From the NCBI GenBank assembly GCA_029961685.1, contig JARWKL010000054.1:1-64000 (forward strand): DNA of 64,000 bases, given 5' to 3'. Shown here in pieces: positions 35,201 through 50,700 of the stretch. The position numbers and the translations under genes are program-made. This DNA comes from Aristolochia californica. Taxonomy: Eukaryota > Streptophyta > Magnoliopsida > Piperales > Aristolochiaceae. The notes beneath the pieces are model-generated. The model was not told the DNA's origin. It saw nothing but the letters and a program-made list of their open reading frames with translations, and did no database searches. How positions within the stretch are numbered: the first letter of the stretch is position 1; each line of letters starts with the position of its first letter.

Positions 35201-38200
35201 TTCATATTTCATTCTATATTTCATTTTACTTTCTTTATTTTAATCTTCTTTCTATATTTTATTTTACTTTCTATATCTCATCTTTCTTTCTAAATTTCAT
35301 TTTACTTTCTATATTTAATCTTTCTTTCTGTATTTCATTTTACTTTCTATATTTCATCTTTCTTTTTATATTTTATTTTACTTTCTATTTTTCATCTTAC
35401 TTTCTATTTTTCATTTTACTTTCTATATTTCAACTTCTTTCTATATTTCATTTTACTTTCTATAATTTATCTTTCTTTTTATAATTCATCTTTCTTTCAA
35501 TATTTCCATTTTCATTCAATATTTAATTTTTTTTTCATCTTTCTTTCTGTTTTACATTTTACTTTCTATATTTCATTTTTCTTTCTACATTTCCTTTAAC
35601 TTTCTAAATATCTTCGCACTTTCTATATTTCATTTTACCTTCTTTCTATATTTAATTTTAGTTTCTTTATTTCATGTTACTTTCTATATTTCATCTTTCT
35701 TTATATATTTCATTTTACTCTCTATATTTCATTATACTTTCTATATTTCATATATCATTCTATATTTCATTTTACTTTCTATATTTCATATTTAATTATA
35801 TATTTCATTTTACTTTCTTTATTTTTACCTTCTTATTTTATTTTATTTTACTTTCTATATTTCATCTTTCTTTCTAAATTTCATTTTCCTTTCTATATGT
35901 AATCTTTCTTTCTGTATTTCATCATTCTTTCTATATTTTTTTTTACTTTTTGTTTTTCATCTTTCTTTTTATAATTCTTCTTTCTTTCTATATTACATTT
36001 TACTTTCTATATTTTATCTTTCTTTAGGTATTTCATTTTACTTTCTGTATTTCATATTTCATTCTATATTTCATTCTACTTTCTTTATTTTAATCTTCTT
36101 TCTATATTTTATTTTACTTTCTATATTTAATCTTTCTTTTTGTATTTCATTTTACTTTCTATATTTCATCTTTCTTTTTATATTTTATTTTACTTTCTAT
36201 TTTTCATCTTAGTTTCTATTTTTCATTTTTCTTTCTATATTTCAACTTCTTTCTATATTTCCATTTTCATTCAATATTTCATTTTTTTATTTCATCTTTC
36301 TTTCTGTTTTACATTTTACTTTCTATATTTCATCTTTCTTTCTACATTTCCTTTAACTTTCTAAATATCTTTGCACTTTCTATATTTCATTTTACCTTCT
36401 TTCTATATTTAATTTTAGTTTCTTTATTTCATCTTTCTTTCTTTATTTTATGTTACTTTCTATATTTCATCTTTCTTTTTATATTTCATTTTACTTTCTA
36501 TATTTCATATTTCATTCTATATTTCATTTTACTTTCTTTCTTTTACCTTCTTTCTATATTTTATTTTACTTTCTATATTTCATCTTTCTTTCTAAATTTC
36601 ATTTTACTTTCTATATTTAATCTTTCTTTTTCTATTTCATTTTACTTTTTATATTTCATCTTTCTTTCTATATTTTATTTTACTTTCTATATTTCAACTT
36701 CTTTCTATATTTCATTTTCGTTTCTATAATTCATCTTTCTTTCCATATTTCCTTTTTCTTTCAATATTTCATTTTTTTATTTCATCTTTCTTTTTATATT
36801 ACATTTTACTTTCTATATTTCATCTTTCTTTTTATATTTCTTTTTACTTTCTATGTTTCATATTTCTTTCTATGTTTAATATTACTTTCTTAATTTTATT
36901 TTACTTTCTATATTTAATCCTTCTTTCTGTATTTCATTTTACTTTCTATATTTCATCTTTCTTTCTATATTTTATTTTACTTTCCATTTTTCATCTTACT
37001 TTCTATTTTTCATTTGACTTTCTATATTTCAACTTCTTTCTATATTTCATTTTCCTTTATATAATTCATCTTTCTTTCTATAATTCATCTTTCTTTCGAT
37101 ATTTCCATTTTCATTCAATATTTCATTTTTGAATTTCATCTTTCTTTCTATATTACATTTTACTTTCTATATTTCATCATTCTTTCTACATTTCCTTTAA
37201 CTTTCTAAATATCTTCGCACTTTCTATATTTCCTTTTAGTTTCTATATTTCATCTTTCTTTCTTTATTTCATGTTACTTTCTATATTTCATTATACTTTC
37301 TATATTTCATATTTCATTCGATATTTTATTTTACTTTCTATATTTCATCTTAGTTTCTAAATTTCATTTTACTTTCTATATTTAATCTTTCTTTCTGTAT
37401 TTCATTTTACTTACTATATTTCATCTTTCTTTCTATATTTTATTTTACTTTCTGTTTTTCATCTTACTTTCTATTTTTCATTTTACTTTCTATATTTCAA
37501 CTTCTTTCGATTTTTCATTTTCCTTTCTATAATTCGTCTTTTTTTCCATATTTCCTTTTTCTTTCAATATTTCATTTTTTTTATTTCATCTTTCTTTGTA
37601 TATTACATTTTACTTTCTATATTTCATCTTTCTTTATATATTTCTTTTTTACTTTCTATGTTTCATATTTCTTTCCATATTTCATTTTACTTTCTTTATT
37701 TTAACCTTCTTTCTATATTTCATTTTACTTTCTATTTTTCACCTTTCTTTCTTTAATTCATGTTACTTTCTATACATCATTTTTTTACTATATTTTATTT
37801 TACTTTCTATATTTCATCTTTCTTCATAAATTTCATTTTACTTTTTATATTTCATCTTTCTTTCTATTTTTCATTTTACTTTCTGTATTTCATCTTTCTT
37901 TCTGTATTTCATTTCACTTTCTATATTTCATCTTTCTTTCTATATTTCATTTTAGTTTCTATATTTCATCTTTCTTTCTTTATTTCATGTTACTTTCTAT
38001 ATATCGTTTCTCTTACTATATTTCATTTTACATTCTATATTTTATTTTACTTTCTATACTTCATCATTTTTTCTGTATCTTATTTTACTTTCTATATTTC
38101 ATCTTTCTTTCTTTATTTTATTTTACTTTCTATATTTCATCTCACTTTCTATATTTCATGTTACTTTCTATTTTTCATCTTACCTTCTATTTTTCATTTT

Positions 38201-41200
38201 CCTTTCTATATTTCATCTTCTTTCTACATTTCATTTTACTTTCTATAATTCAACTTTCTTTCTATATTTATCTTTCTTTCCATTTACCCTTTTTCTTTCA
38301 ATATTTCATTTTATTTTATTTTTATTTCTTCTTTCTTTCTATATTTCATCTTTCTTTAGATATTTCATTTTACTTTCTGTATTTCATATTTTATTCTATA
38401 TTTTATTTTACTTTCTTTATTTCAACCTTCTTTCTATATTTTATTTTACTTTCTATATTTCATCTTTCTTTGTAAATTTTATATTACTTTCTAAATTTAA
38501 TCTTTCTTTCTGTATTTCATTTTACTTTCTATATTTCATCTTTCTTTTTATATTTTATTTTACTTTCTATTTTTATCTGACTTTCTATTTTTCATTTTAC
38601 TTTCTATATTTCAACTTCTTTCTGTATTTCATTTACTTTCGATAATTCATCTTTCTTTCCATATTTCCATTTTCACTCAATATTTCATTTTTTTATTTCA
38701 TCTTTCTTTCTGTTTTATATTTTACTTTCTAAATGTCTTCATATTTTCTATATTTCATTTTACCTTCTTTCTATATTTCATTTTAGTTTCTTTATTTCAT
38801 GTTTCTTTCTTTATTTCATGTTACTTTCTGCATTTCATCTTTCTTTATATATTTCATTTTACTTTCTATATTTCATTATACATTCTATATTTCATATTTC
38901 ATTCTATATTTCATTTTACTTTCTTTATTTTAACCTTCTTTCTATATTTTATTTTACTTTCTACATTTCATCTTTCTTTATAAATTTCATTTTACTTTCT
39001 ATATTTAATCTTTCTTTCTGTATTTCATTTGACTTTCTATATTTCATCTTTCTTTCTATATTTTATTTTACTTTCTATTTTTCATCTTACTTTTTATTTT
39101 TCATTTTACTTTCTATATTTCAACTTCTTTCTATATATCAGTTTCCTTTCTATAATTCACCTTTCTTTCTATAATTCATCTTTCTTTCCATATTTCCTTT
39201 TTCTTTCAATATTTTATTTTTTTATTTCATCTTTCTTTCTATATTACATTTCACTTTCTATATTTCATCTTTCTCTATATATTGCTTTTTACTTTTTATG
39301 TTTCATATTTCTTTCTATATTTTATTTTACTTTCTATTTTTCATCTTTCTTTCTTTAATTCATGTTACTTTCTATACATCATTCTTTTACTATATTTTAG
39401 TTTACTTTCTATGTTTCATATTTCTTTCTATATTTTATTTTACTTTTTTATATTTCATCTTTCTTTCTACATTTCATTTTACTTTCTATATTTCATCTTT
39501 CTTTCTATATTTCATTTCACTTTCTATATTTCATCTTTCTTTCTATATTTCATTTTAGTTTCTATATTTCATCTTTCTTTCTATATTTCATTTCACTTTC
39601 TATATTTCATCTTTTTTTCTATATTTCATTTTAGTTTCTATATTTCATCTTTCTTTCTTTATTTCATGTTACTTTCTATATATCGTTTTTCTTACTATAT
39701 TTCATTTTACATTCTATATTTTATTTTACTTTCTATACTTCATCATTTTTCTGTATTTCATTTTACTTCCAATATTTCATCTTTCTTTCTTTATTTTATT
39801 TTATTTTCTATATTTCATCTCACTTTCTATTTTTCATCTTACCTTCTATTTTTCAGTTCACTTTCTATATTTCATCTTCTTTCTACATTTTACTTTACTT
39901 TCTATAATTCAACTTTCTTTCTATATTTTATCTTTCTTTCCATTTTTCCTTTTTCTTTCAATATTTCATTTTATTCTATTTTTATTTCTTCTTTCTTTCT
40001 ATATTACATTTTACTTTCTATATTTCATATTTCGTTAGATATTTCATTTTACTTTCTATATTTCATATTTTATTCTATATTTTTTATTTTACTTTCTTTA
40101 TTTTAACCTTCTTTCTATATTTTATTTTACTTTCTATATTTCATCTTTCTTTCTAAATTTCATTTTACTTTCTATATTTAATCTTTCTTTCTGTATTTCA
40201 TTTTACTTTCTATATTTCATCTTTCTTTCTATATTTTATTTTACTTTCTGTTTTTCATTTTACTTTCTATTTTTCATTTTACTTTCTATATTTCAGCTTC
40301 TTTCTATTTTTCATTTTCCTTTCTATAATTCATCTTTCTTTCTATAATTCATCTTTCTTTCCATATTTCCTTTTTCTTTCAATATTTGATTTTTTTTATT
40401 TCATCTTTCTTTCTATATTACATTTTACTTTCTATATTTCATCTTTCTTTATATATTTCTTTTTTACTTTCTATGTTTCATATTTCTTTCAATATTTCAT
40501 TTTACTTTCTTTATTTTAACCTTCTTTCTATATTTCATTTTACTTTCTATTTTTTACCTTTCTTTCTTTAATTCATGTTACTTTCTATACATCATTTTTT
40601 TACTATATTTTATTTACTTTCTATATTTCATCTTTCTTCATAAATTTCATTTTACTTTTATGTTTCATCTTTCTTTCTATATTTCATTTTACTTTCTATA
40701 TTTCATCTTTCTTTCTATATTTCATTTCACTTTCTATTTTTCACCTTTCTTTCTTTAATTCATGTTACTTTCTATACATCATTTTTTTACTATATTTTAT
40801 TTTACTTTCTATATTTCATCTTTCTTCATAAATTACATTTTACTTTTTATATTTCATCTTTCTTTCTATATTTCATTTTACATTCTATATTTCATTTCAC
40901 TTTCTATATTTCATCTTTCTTTCTATATTTCATTTTAGTTTCTATATTTCATCTTTCTTTTTTTATTTCATGTTACTTTCTATATATCGTTTCTCGTACA
41001 ATATTTCATTTTACATTCTATATTTTATTTTACTTTCTATACTTCATCATTTTTTCTGTATCTTATTTTACTTTCTATATTTCATCTTTCTTTCTTTATT
41101 TTATTTTACTTTCTATATTTCATCTCACTTTCTATATTTCATCTTACTTTCTATTTTTCATCTTACCTTCTATTTTTCATTTTACGTTCTATATTTCATC

Positions 41201-43339
41201 TTTTTTCTACATTTCATTTTACTTTCTATAATTCAACTTTCTTTCTATATTTTATCTTTCTTTCCATTTTTCCTTTTTCTTTCAATATTTCATTTTATTT
41301 TATTTTTATTTCTTCTTTCTTTCTGTTTTATATTTTACTTTCTATATTTCATCTTTCTTTCTACGTTTCCTTTAACTTTCTAAATATCTTCATATTTTCT
41401 ATATTTCATTTTACCTTCTTTCCATATTTTATTTTAGTTTCTTTATTTCATCTTTCTTTCTTTATTTCATGTTACTTTCTATGTTTCATCTTTCTCTATA
41501 TATTTCATTTTACTTTCTATATTTCATTATACTTTCTATATTTCATTTTACTTTCTTTTTTTTAACCTTCTTTCTATATTTTATTTTACTTTCTACATTT
41601 CATCTTTCTTTATAAATTTCATTTTACTTTCTATATTTAATCTTTCTTTCTGTATTTCGTTTTACTTTTTATATTTCATCTTTCTTTCTATATTTTATTT
41701 TACTTTCTATTTTTCATCTTACTTTCTATTTTTCATTTTACTTTCTATATTTCAACTTCTTTCTATATTTCATCTTTCTTTATATATTTCTTTTTTACTT
41801 TCTATGTTTCATATTTCTTTCTATATTTCATTTTACTTTCTTTATTTTAACCTTCTTTCTATCTTTCATTTAACTTTCTATTTTTCATCTTTCTTTCTTT
41901 AATTCATGTTACTTTCTATACATCATTTTTTTTTACTATATTTTATTTTACTTTCTATATTTTTTCTTTCTTTATAACTTTCATTTTACTTTTTATATTT
42001 CAACTTTCTTTCTATATTTCATTTTACTTTCTATATTTCATTTTCTATAGTTCATCTTTCTTTCTATATTTTGTTTTAGTTTCTATATTTCATCTTCCTT
42101 TCTTTATTTCATGTTACTTTCTATATATAGTTTCACTTACTATATTTCATTTTACATTCTATATTTTATTTTACTTTCTATACTTCATCATTCTTTTTGT
42201 CTTTCATTTTACTTTCTATATTTCATCTTTCTTTCTTTATTTTATTTTACTTTCTATATTTCATCTCACTTTCTATATTTCATCTAACTTTCTATTTTTC
42301 ATCTTACCTTCTATTTTTCATTTTACTTTCTATATTTCATCTTCTTTCTATGTTTCATTTTACTTTCTATAATTCAACTTTCTTTCTATATTTTATCTTT
42401 CTTTGCATTTTCCTTTTTCTTACAATATTTCACTTTATTTTATTTTTATTTCTTCTTTCTTTCTATATTACATTTTACTTTCTATATTTCAACTTTCTTT
42501 AGATATTTCATTTTACTTTCTATATTTCATATTTCATTCTATATTTCATTGTACTTTCTTTATTTTAACCTTCTTTCTATATTTTATTTCACTTTCTATA
42601 TTTCATTTTTCTTTCTAAATTTTATTTTACTTTCTATATTTAATCTTTATTTCTGTATTTCATTTTACTTTCTATATTTCATCTTTCTTTTTATATTTGA
42701 TTTTTCTTTCTATTTTTCATCTTACTTTTTATATTTTATTTTTCTTTCTATTTTTCATCTTACTTTCTTTTTTTCATTTTACTTTCTATATTTCAACTTC
42801 TTTCTATATTTCATTTTCCTTTCTATAATTCATCTTTCTTTCCATATTTCCTTTTTCTTTCAATATTTCATTTTTTTTATTTCATCTTTCTTTCTATATT
42901 ACATTTTATTTTCTATATTTCATCTTTCTTTATATATTTCTTTTTACTTTCTATGTTTCATATTTCTTTCAATATTTTATTTTACTTTCTATTTTTTCCC
43001 TTTCTTTCTTTAATTCATGTTACTTTCTATACATCATTTTTTTACTATATTTTATTTTACATTCTATATTTCATCTTTCTTCATAAATTTCATTTTACTT
43101 TTATGTTTCATCTTCTTTCTATATTTCATTTTACTTTCTATATTTCATCTTTCTTTCTATATTTCATTTCACTTTCTATTTTTCACCTTTCTTTCTTTAA
43201 TTCATGTTACTTTCTATACATCATTTTTTTACTATATTTTATTTTACTTTCTATATTTCATCTTTCTTCATAAATTACATTTTACTTTTTATATTTCATC
43301 TTTCTTTCTATATTTCATTTTACATTCTATATTTCATTT
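29261..43339. repeat. Right-flank satellite, diverged higher-order blocks
   Basis: The 19-bp satellite resumes at 29261 (tctcttactatattt). Blocks of about 1-2.4 kb recur in shuffled order. The landmark 'atgttactttctatatatcgttt' appears near 30583, 30823, 33037, 34786, 37987, 39664 and 40970 and continues into array B. Copies are visibly more diverged from each other than in array B. I see no gene. Confidence 0.85.
30167..34590. repeat. ~2.2-kb tandem duplication with 189-bp sub-repeats
   Basis: Landmarks at 30167, 30356 and 31832 recur at 32434, 32623 and 34034, with offsets of 2267 bp falling to 2202 bp through internal indels. Inside, a block starting 'atgttactttctatacatcattttttt' repeats every 189 bp (30167/30356 and 32434/32623/32812), one base short of ten monomers. 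Confidence 0.8.
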
Positions 43340-44775
43340 CACTTTCTATATTTCATCTTTCTTTCTATATTTCATTTTAGTTTCTATATTTCATCTTTCT
43401 TTTTTAATTTCATGTTACTTTCTATATATCGTTTCTCTTACAATATTTTATTTTACATTCTATATTTTATTTTACTTTCTATACTTCATCATTTTTTCTG
43501 TATCTTATTTTACTTTCTATATTTCATCTTTCTTTCTTTATTTTATTTTACTTTCTATATTTCATCTCACTTTCTATATTTCATCTTACTTTCTATTTTT
43601 CATCTTACCTTCTATTTTTCATTTTACGTTCTATATTTCATCTTTTTTCTACATTTCATTTTACTTTCTATAATTCAACTTTCTTTCTATATTTTATCTT
43701 TCTTTCCATTTTTCCTTTTTCTTTCAATATTTCATTTTATTTTATTTTTATTTCTTCTTTCTTTCTGTTTTATATTTTACTTTCTATATTTCATCTTTCT
43801 TTCTACGTTTCCTTTAACTTTCTAAATATCTTCATATTTTCTATATTTCATTTTACCTTCTTTCCATATTTCATTTTAGTTTCTTTATTTCATCTTTCTT
43901 TCTTTATTTCATGTTACTTTCTATATTTCATCTTTCTTTATATATTTCATTTTACTTTCTATATTTCATATTTCATTATATATTTCATTTTACTTTCTTT
44001 TTTTTAACCTTCTTTCTATATTTTATTTTACTTTCTACATTTCATCTTTCTTTATAAATTTCATTTTACTTTCTATATTTAATCTTTCTTTCTGTATTTC
44101 ATTTGACTTTCTATATTTCATCTTTCTTTCTATATTTTATTTTACTTTCTATTTTTCATCTTACTTTTTATTTTTCATTTTACTTTCTATATTTCAACTT
44201 CTTTCTATATATCATTTGCCTTTCTATAATTCACCTTTCTTTCTATAATTCATCTTTCTTTCCATATTTCCTTTTTCTTTCAATATTTTATTTTTTTATT
44301 TCATCTTTCTTTCTATATTACATTTTACTTTCTATATTTCATCTTTCTCTATATATTTCTTTTTACTTTCTCTATTTTATATTTCTTTCTATATTTCATT
44401 TTACTTTCTATTTTTCATTTTTCTTTCTTTAATTCATGTTACTTTCTGTACATCATTTTTTTACTATATTTTATTTTACTTTCTATATTTCATCTTTCTT
44501 TATATATTTCATTTTACTTTCTATATTCCATTATACTTTCTACTTTCATATTTCATTCTATATTTCATTTTACTTTCCTTATTTTTACCTTTTTTCTATA
44601 TTTTATTTTACTTTCTATATTTCATCTTTCTTTCTAAATTTTATTTTACTTTCTATATTTACTCTTTCTTTCTGTATTTCATCTTTCTTTCTGTATTTCA
44701 TTTCACTTTCTATATTTCATCTTTCTTTCTATATTTCATTTTAGTTTCTATATTTCATCTTTCTTTCTTTATTTC

Positions 44776-47700
44776 ATGTTACTTTCTATATATCGTTTCT
44801 CTTACAATATTTTATTTTACATTCTATATTTTATTTTACTTTCTATACTTCATCATTTTTTCTGTATCTTATTTTACTTTCTATATTTCATCTTTCTTTC
44901 TTTATTTTATTTTACTTTCTATATTTCATCTCACTTTCTATATTTCATCTTACTTTCTATTTTTCATCTTACCTTCAATTTTTCATTTTACGTTCTATAT
45001 TTCATCTTTTTTCTACATTTCATTTTACTTTCTATAATTCAACTTTCTTTCTATATTTTATCTTTCTTTCCATTTTTCCTTTTTCTTTCAATATTTCATT
45101 TTATTTTATTTTTATTTCTTCTTTCTTTCTGTTTTATATTTTACTTTCTATATTTCATCTTTCTTTCTACGTTTCCTTTAACTTTCTAACTATCTTCATA
45201 TTTTCTATATTTCATTTTACCTTCTTTCCATATTTCATTTTAGTTTCTTTATTTCATCTTTCTTTCTTTATTTCATGTTACTTTCTTTATTTCATGTTAC
45301 TTTCTATATTTCATCTTTCTTTATATATTTCATTATACTTTCTATATTTCATATTTCATTATATATTTCATTTTACTTTCTTTTTTTTAACCTTCTTTCT
45401 ATATTTTATTTTACTTTCTACATTTCATCTTTCTTTATAAATTTCATTTTACTTTCTATATTTAATCTTTCTTTCTGTATTTCATTTGACTTTCTATATT
45501 TCATCTTTCTTTCTGTATTTTATTTTACTTTCTATTTTTCATCTTACTTTTTATTTTTCATTTTACTTTCTATATTTCAACTTCTTTCTATATATCATTT
45601 GCCTTTCTATAATTCACCTTTCTTTCTATAATTCATCTTTCTTTCCATATTTCCTTTTTCTTTCAATATTTTATTTTTTTATTTCATCTTTCTTTCTATA
45701 TTACATTTTACTTTCTATATTTCATCTTTCTCTATATATTTCTTTTTACTTTCTCTATTTTATATTTCTTTCTATATTTCATTTTACTTTCTATTTTTCA
45801 TTTTTCTTTCTTTAATTCATGTTACTTTCTGTACATCATTTTTTTACTATATTTTATTTTACTTTCTATATTTCATCTTTCTTTATATATTTCATTTTAC
45901 TTTCTATATTCCATTATACTTTCTACTTTCATATTTCATTCTATATTTCATTTTACTTTCCTTATTTTTACCTTTTTTCTATATTTTATTTTACTTTCTA
46001 TATTTCATCTTTCTTTCTAAATTTTATTTTACTTTCTATATTTACTCTTTCTTTCTGTATTTCATCTTTCTTTCTGTATTTCATTTCACTTTCTATATTT
46101 CATCTTTCTTTCTATATTTCATTTTAGTTTCTATATTTCATCTTTCTTTCTTTATTTCATGTTACTTTCTATATATCGTTTCTCTTACAATATTTTATTT
46201 TACATTCTATATTTTATTTTACTTTCTATACTTCATCATTTTTTCTGTATCTTATTTTACTTTCTATATTTCATCTTTCTTTCTTTATTTTATTTTACTT
46301 TCTATATTTCATCTCACTTTCTATATTTCATCTTACTTTCTATTTTTCATCTTACCTTCAATTTTTCATTTTACGTTCTATATTTCATCTTTTTTCTACA
46401 TTTCATTTTACTTTCTATAATTCAACTTTCTTTCTATATTTTATCTTTCTTTCCATTTTTCCTTTTTCTTTCAATATTTCATTTTATTTTATTTTTATTT
46501 CTTCTTTCTTTCTGTTTTATATTTTACTTTCTATATTTCATCTTTCTTTCTACGTTTCCTTTAACTTTCTAACTATCTTCATATTTTCTATATTTCATTT
46601 TACCTTCTTTCCATATTTCATTTTAGTTTCTTTATTTCATCTTTCTTTCTTTATTTCATGTTACTTTCTATATTTCATCTTTCTTTATATATTTCATTTT
46701 ACTTTCTATATTTCATTATACTTTCTATATTTCATATTTCATTATATATTTCATTTTACTTTCTTTTTTTTAACCTTCTTTCTATATTTTATTTTACTTT
46801 CTACATTTCATCTTTCTTTATAAATTTCATTTTACTTTCTATATTTAATCTTTCTTTCTGTATTTCATTTGACTTTCTATATTTCATCTTTCTTTCTGTA
46901 TTTTATTTTACTTTCTATTTTTCATCTTACTTTTTATTTTTCATTTTACTTTCTATATTTCAACTTCTTTCTATATATCATTTGCCTTTCTATAATTCAC
47001 CTTTCTTTCTATAATTCATCTTTCTTTCCATATTTCCTTTTTCTTTCAATATTTTATTTTTTTATTTCATCTTTCTTTCTATATTACATTTTACTTTCTA
47101 TATTTCATCTTTCTCTATATATTTCTTTTTACTTTCTCTATTTTATATTTCTTTCTATATTTCATTTTACTTTCTATTTTTCATTTTTCTTTCTTTAATT
47201 CATGTTACTTTCTGTACATCATTTTTTTACTATATTTTATTTTACTTTCTATATTTCATCTTTCTTTATATATTTCATTTTACTTTCTATATTCCATTAT
47301 ACTTTCTACTTTCATATTTCATTCTATATTTCATTTTACTTTCCTTATTTTTACCTTTTTTCTATATTTTATTTTACTTTCTATATTTCATCTTTCTTTC
47401 TAAATTTTATTTTACTTTCTATATTTACTCTTTCTTTCTGTATTTCATCTTTCTTTCTGTATTTCATTTCACTTTCTATATTTCATCTTTCTTTCTATAT
47501 TTCATTTTAGTTTCTATATTTCATCTTTCTTTCTTTATTTCATGTTACTTTCTATATATCGTTTCTCTTACAATATTTTATTTTACATTCTATATTTTAT
47601 TTTACTTTCTATACTTCATCATTTTTTCTGTATCTTATTTTACTTTCTATATTTCATCTTTCTTTCTTTATTTTATTTTACTTTCTATATTTCATCTCAC

Positions 47701-50700
47701 TTTCTATATTTCATCTTACTTTCTATTTTTCATCTTACCTTCAATTTTTCATTTTACGTTCTATATTTCATCTTTTTTCTACATTTCATTTTACTTTCTA
47801 TAATTCAACTTTCTTTCTATATTTTATCTTTCTTTCCATTTTTCCTTTTTCTTTCAATATTTCATTTTATTTTATTTTTATTTCTTCTTTCTTTCTGTTT
47901 TATATTTTACTTTCTATATTTCATCTTTCTTTCTACGTTTCCTTTAACTTTCTAACTATCTTCATATTTTCTATATTTCATTTTACCTTCTTTCCATATT
48001 TCATTTTAGTTTCTTTATTTCATCTTTCTTTCTTTATTTCATGTTACTTTCTATATTTCATCTTTCTTTATATATTTCATTTTACTTTCTATATTTCATT
48101 ATACTTTCTATATTTCATATTTCATTATATATTTCATTTTACTTTCTTTTTTTTAACCTTCTTTCTATATTTTATTTTACTTTCTACATTTCATCTTTCT
48201 TTATAAATTTCATTTTACTTTCTATATTTAATCTTTCTTTCTGTATTTCATTTGACTTTCTATATTTCATCTTTCTTTCTGTATTTTATTTTACTTTCTA
48301 TTTTTCATCTTACTTTTTATTTTTCATTTTACTTTCTATATTTCAACTTCTTTCTATATATCATTTGCCTTTCTATAATTCACCTTTCTTTCTATAATTC
48401 ATCTTTCTTTCCATATTTCCTTTTTCTTTCAATATTTTATTTTTTTATTTCATCTTTCTTTCTATATTACATTTTACTTTCTATATTTCATCTTTCTCTA
48501 TATATTTCTTTTTACTTTCTCTATTTTATATTTCTTTCTATATTTCATTTTACTTTCTATTTTTCATTTTTCTTTCTTTAATTCATGTTACTTTCTGTAC
48601 ATCATTTTTTTACTATATTTTATTTTACTTTCTATATTTCATCTTTCTTTATATATTTCATTTTACTTTCTATATTCCATTATACTTTCTACTTTCATAT
48701 TTCATTCTATATTTCATTTTACTTTCCTTATTTTTACCTTTTTTCTATATTTTATTTTACTTTCTATATTTCATCTTTCTTTCTAAATTTTATTTTACTT
48801 TCTATATTTACTCTTTCTTTCTGTATTTCATCTTTCTTTCTGTATTTCATTTCACTTTCTATATTTCATCTTTCTTTCTATATTTCATTTTAGTTTCTAT
48901 ATTTCATCTTTCTTTCTTTATTTCATGTTACTTTCTATATATCGTTTCTCTTACAATATTTTATTTTACATTCTATATTTTATTTTACTTTCTATACTTC
49001 ATCATTTTTTCTGTATCTTATTTTACTTTCTATATTTCATCTTTCTTTCTTTATTTTATTTTACTTTCTATATTTCATCTCACTTTCTATATTTCATCTT
49101 ACTTTCTATTTTTCATCTTACCTTCAATTTTTCATTTTACGTTCTATATTTCATCTTTTTTCTACATTTCATTTTACTTTCTATAATTCAACTTTCTTTC
49201 TATATTTTATCTTTCTTTCCATTTTTCCTTTTTCTTTCAATATTTCATTTTATTTTATTTTTATTTCTTCTTTCTTTCTGTTTTATATTTTACTTTCTAT
49301 ATTTCATCTTTCTTTCTACGTTTCCTTTAACTTTCTAACTATCTTCATATTTTCTATATTTCATTTTACCTTCTTTCCATATTTCATTTTAGTTTCTTTA
49401 TTTCATCTTTCTTTCTTTATTTCATGTTACTTTCTTTATTTCATGTTACTTTCTATATTTCATCTTTCTTTATATATTTCATTATACTTTCTATATTTCA
49501 TATTTCATTATATATTTCATTTTACTTTCTTTTTTTTAACCTTCTTTCTATATTTTATTTTACTTTCTACATTTCATCTTTCTTTATAAATTTCATTTTA
49601 CTTTCTATATTTAATCTTTCTTTCTGTATTTCATTTGACTTTCTATATTTCATCTTTCTTTCTGTATTTTATTTTACTTTCTATTTTTCATCTTACTTTT
49701 TATTTTTCATTTTACTTTCTATATTTCAACTTCTTTCTATATATCATTTGCCTTTCTATAATTCACCTTTCTTTCTATAATTCATCTTTCTTTCCATATT
49801 TCCTTTTTCTTTCAATATTTTATTTTTTTATTTCATCTTTCTTTCTATATTACATTTTACTTTCTATATTTCATCTTTCTCTATATATTTCTTTTTACTT
49901 TCTCTATTTTATATTTCTTTCTATATTTCATTTTACTTTCTATTTTTCATTTTTCTTTCTTTAATTCATGTTACTTTCTGTACATCATTTTTTTACTATA
50001 TTTTATTTTACTTTCTATATTTCATCTTTCTTTATATATTTCATTTTACTTTCTATATTCCATTATACTTTCTACTTTCATATTTCATTCTATATTTCAT
50101 TTTACTTTCCTTATTTTTACCTTTTTTCTATATTTTATTTTACTTTCTATATTTCATCTTTCTTTCTAAATTTTATTTTACTTTCTATATTTACTCTTTC
50201 TTTCTGTATTTCATCTTTCTTTCTGTATTTCATTTCACTTTCTATATTTCATCTTTCTTTCTATATTTCATTTTAGTTTCTATATTTCATCTTTCTTTCT
50301 TTATTTCATGTTACTTTCTATATATCGTTTCTCTTACAATATTTTATTTTACATTCTATATTTTATTTTACTTTCTATACTTCATCATTTTTTCTGTATC
50401 TTATTTTACTTTCTATATTTCATCTTTCTTTCTTTATTTTATTTTACTTTCTATATTTCATCTCACTTTCTATATTTCATCTTACTTTCTATTTTTCATC
50501 TTACCTTCAATTTTTCATTTTACGTTCTATATTTCATCTTTTTTCTACATTTCATTTTACTTTCTATAATTCAACTTTCTTTCTATATTTTATCTTTCTT
50601 TCCATTTTTCCTTTTTCTTTCAATATTTCATTTTATTTTATTTTTATTTCTTCTTTCTTTCTGTTTTATATTTTACTTTCTATATTTCATCTTTCTTTCT

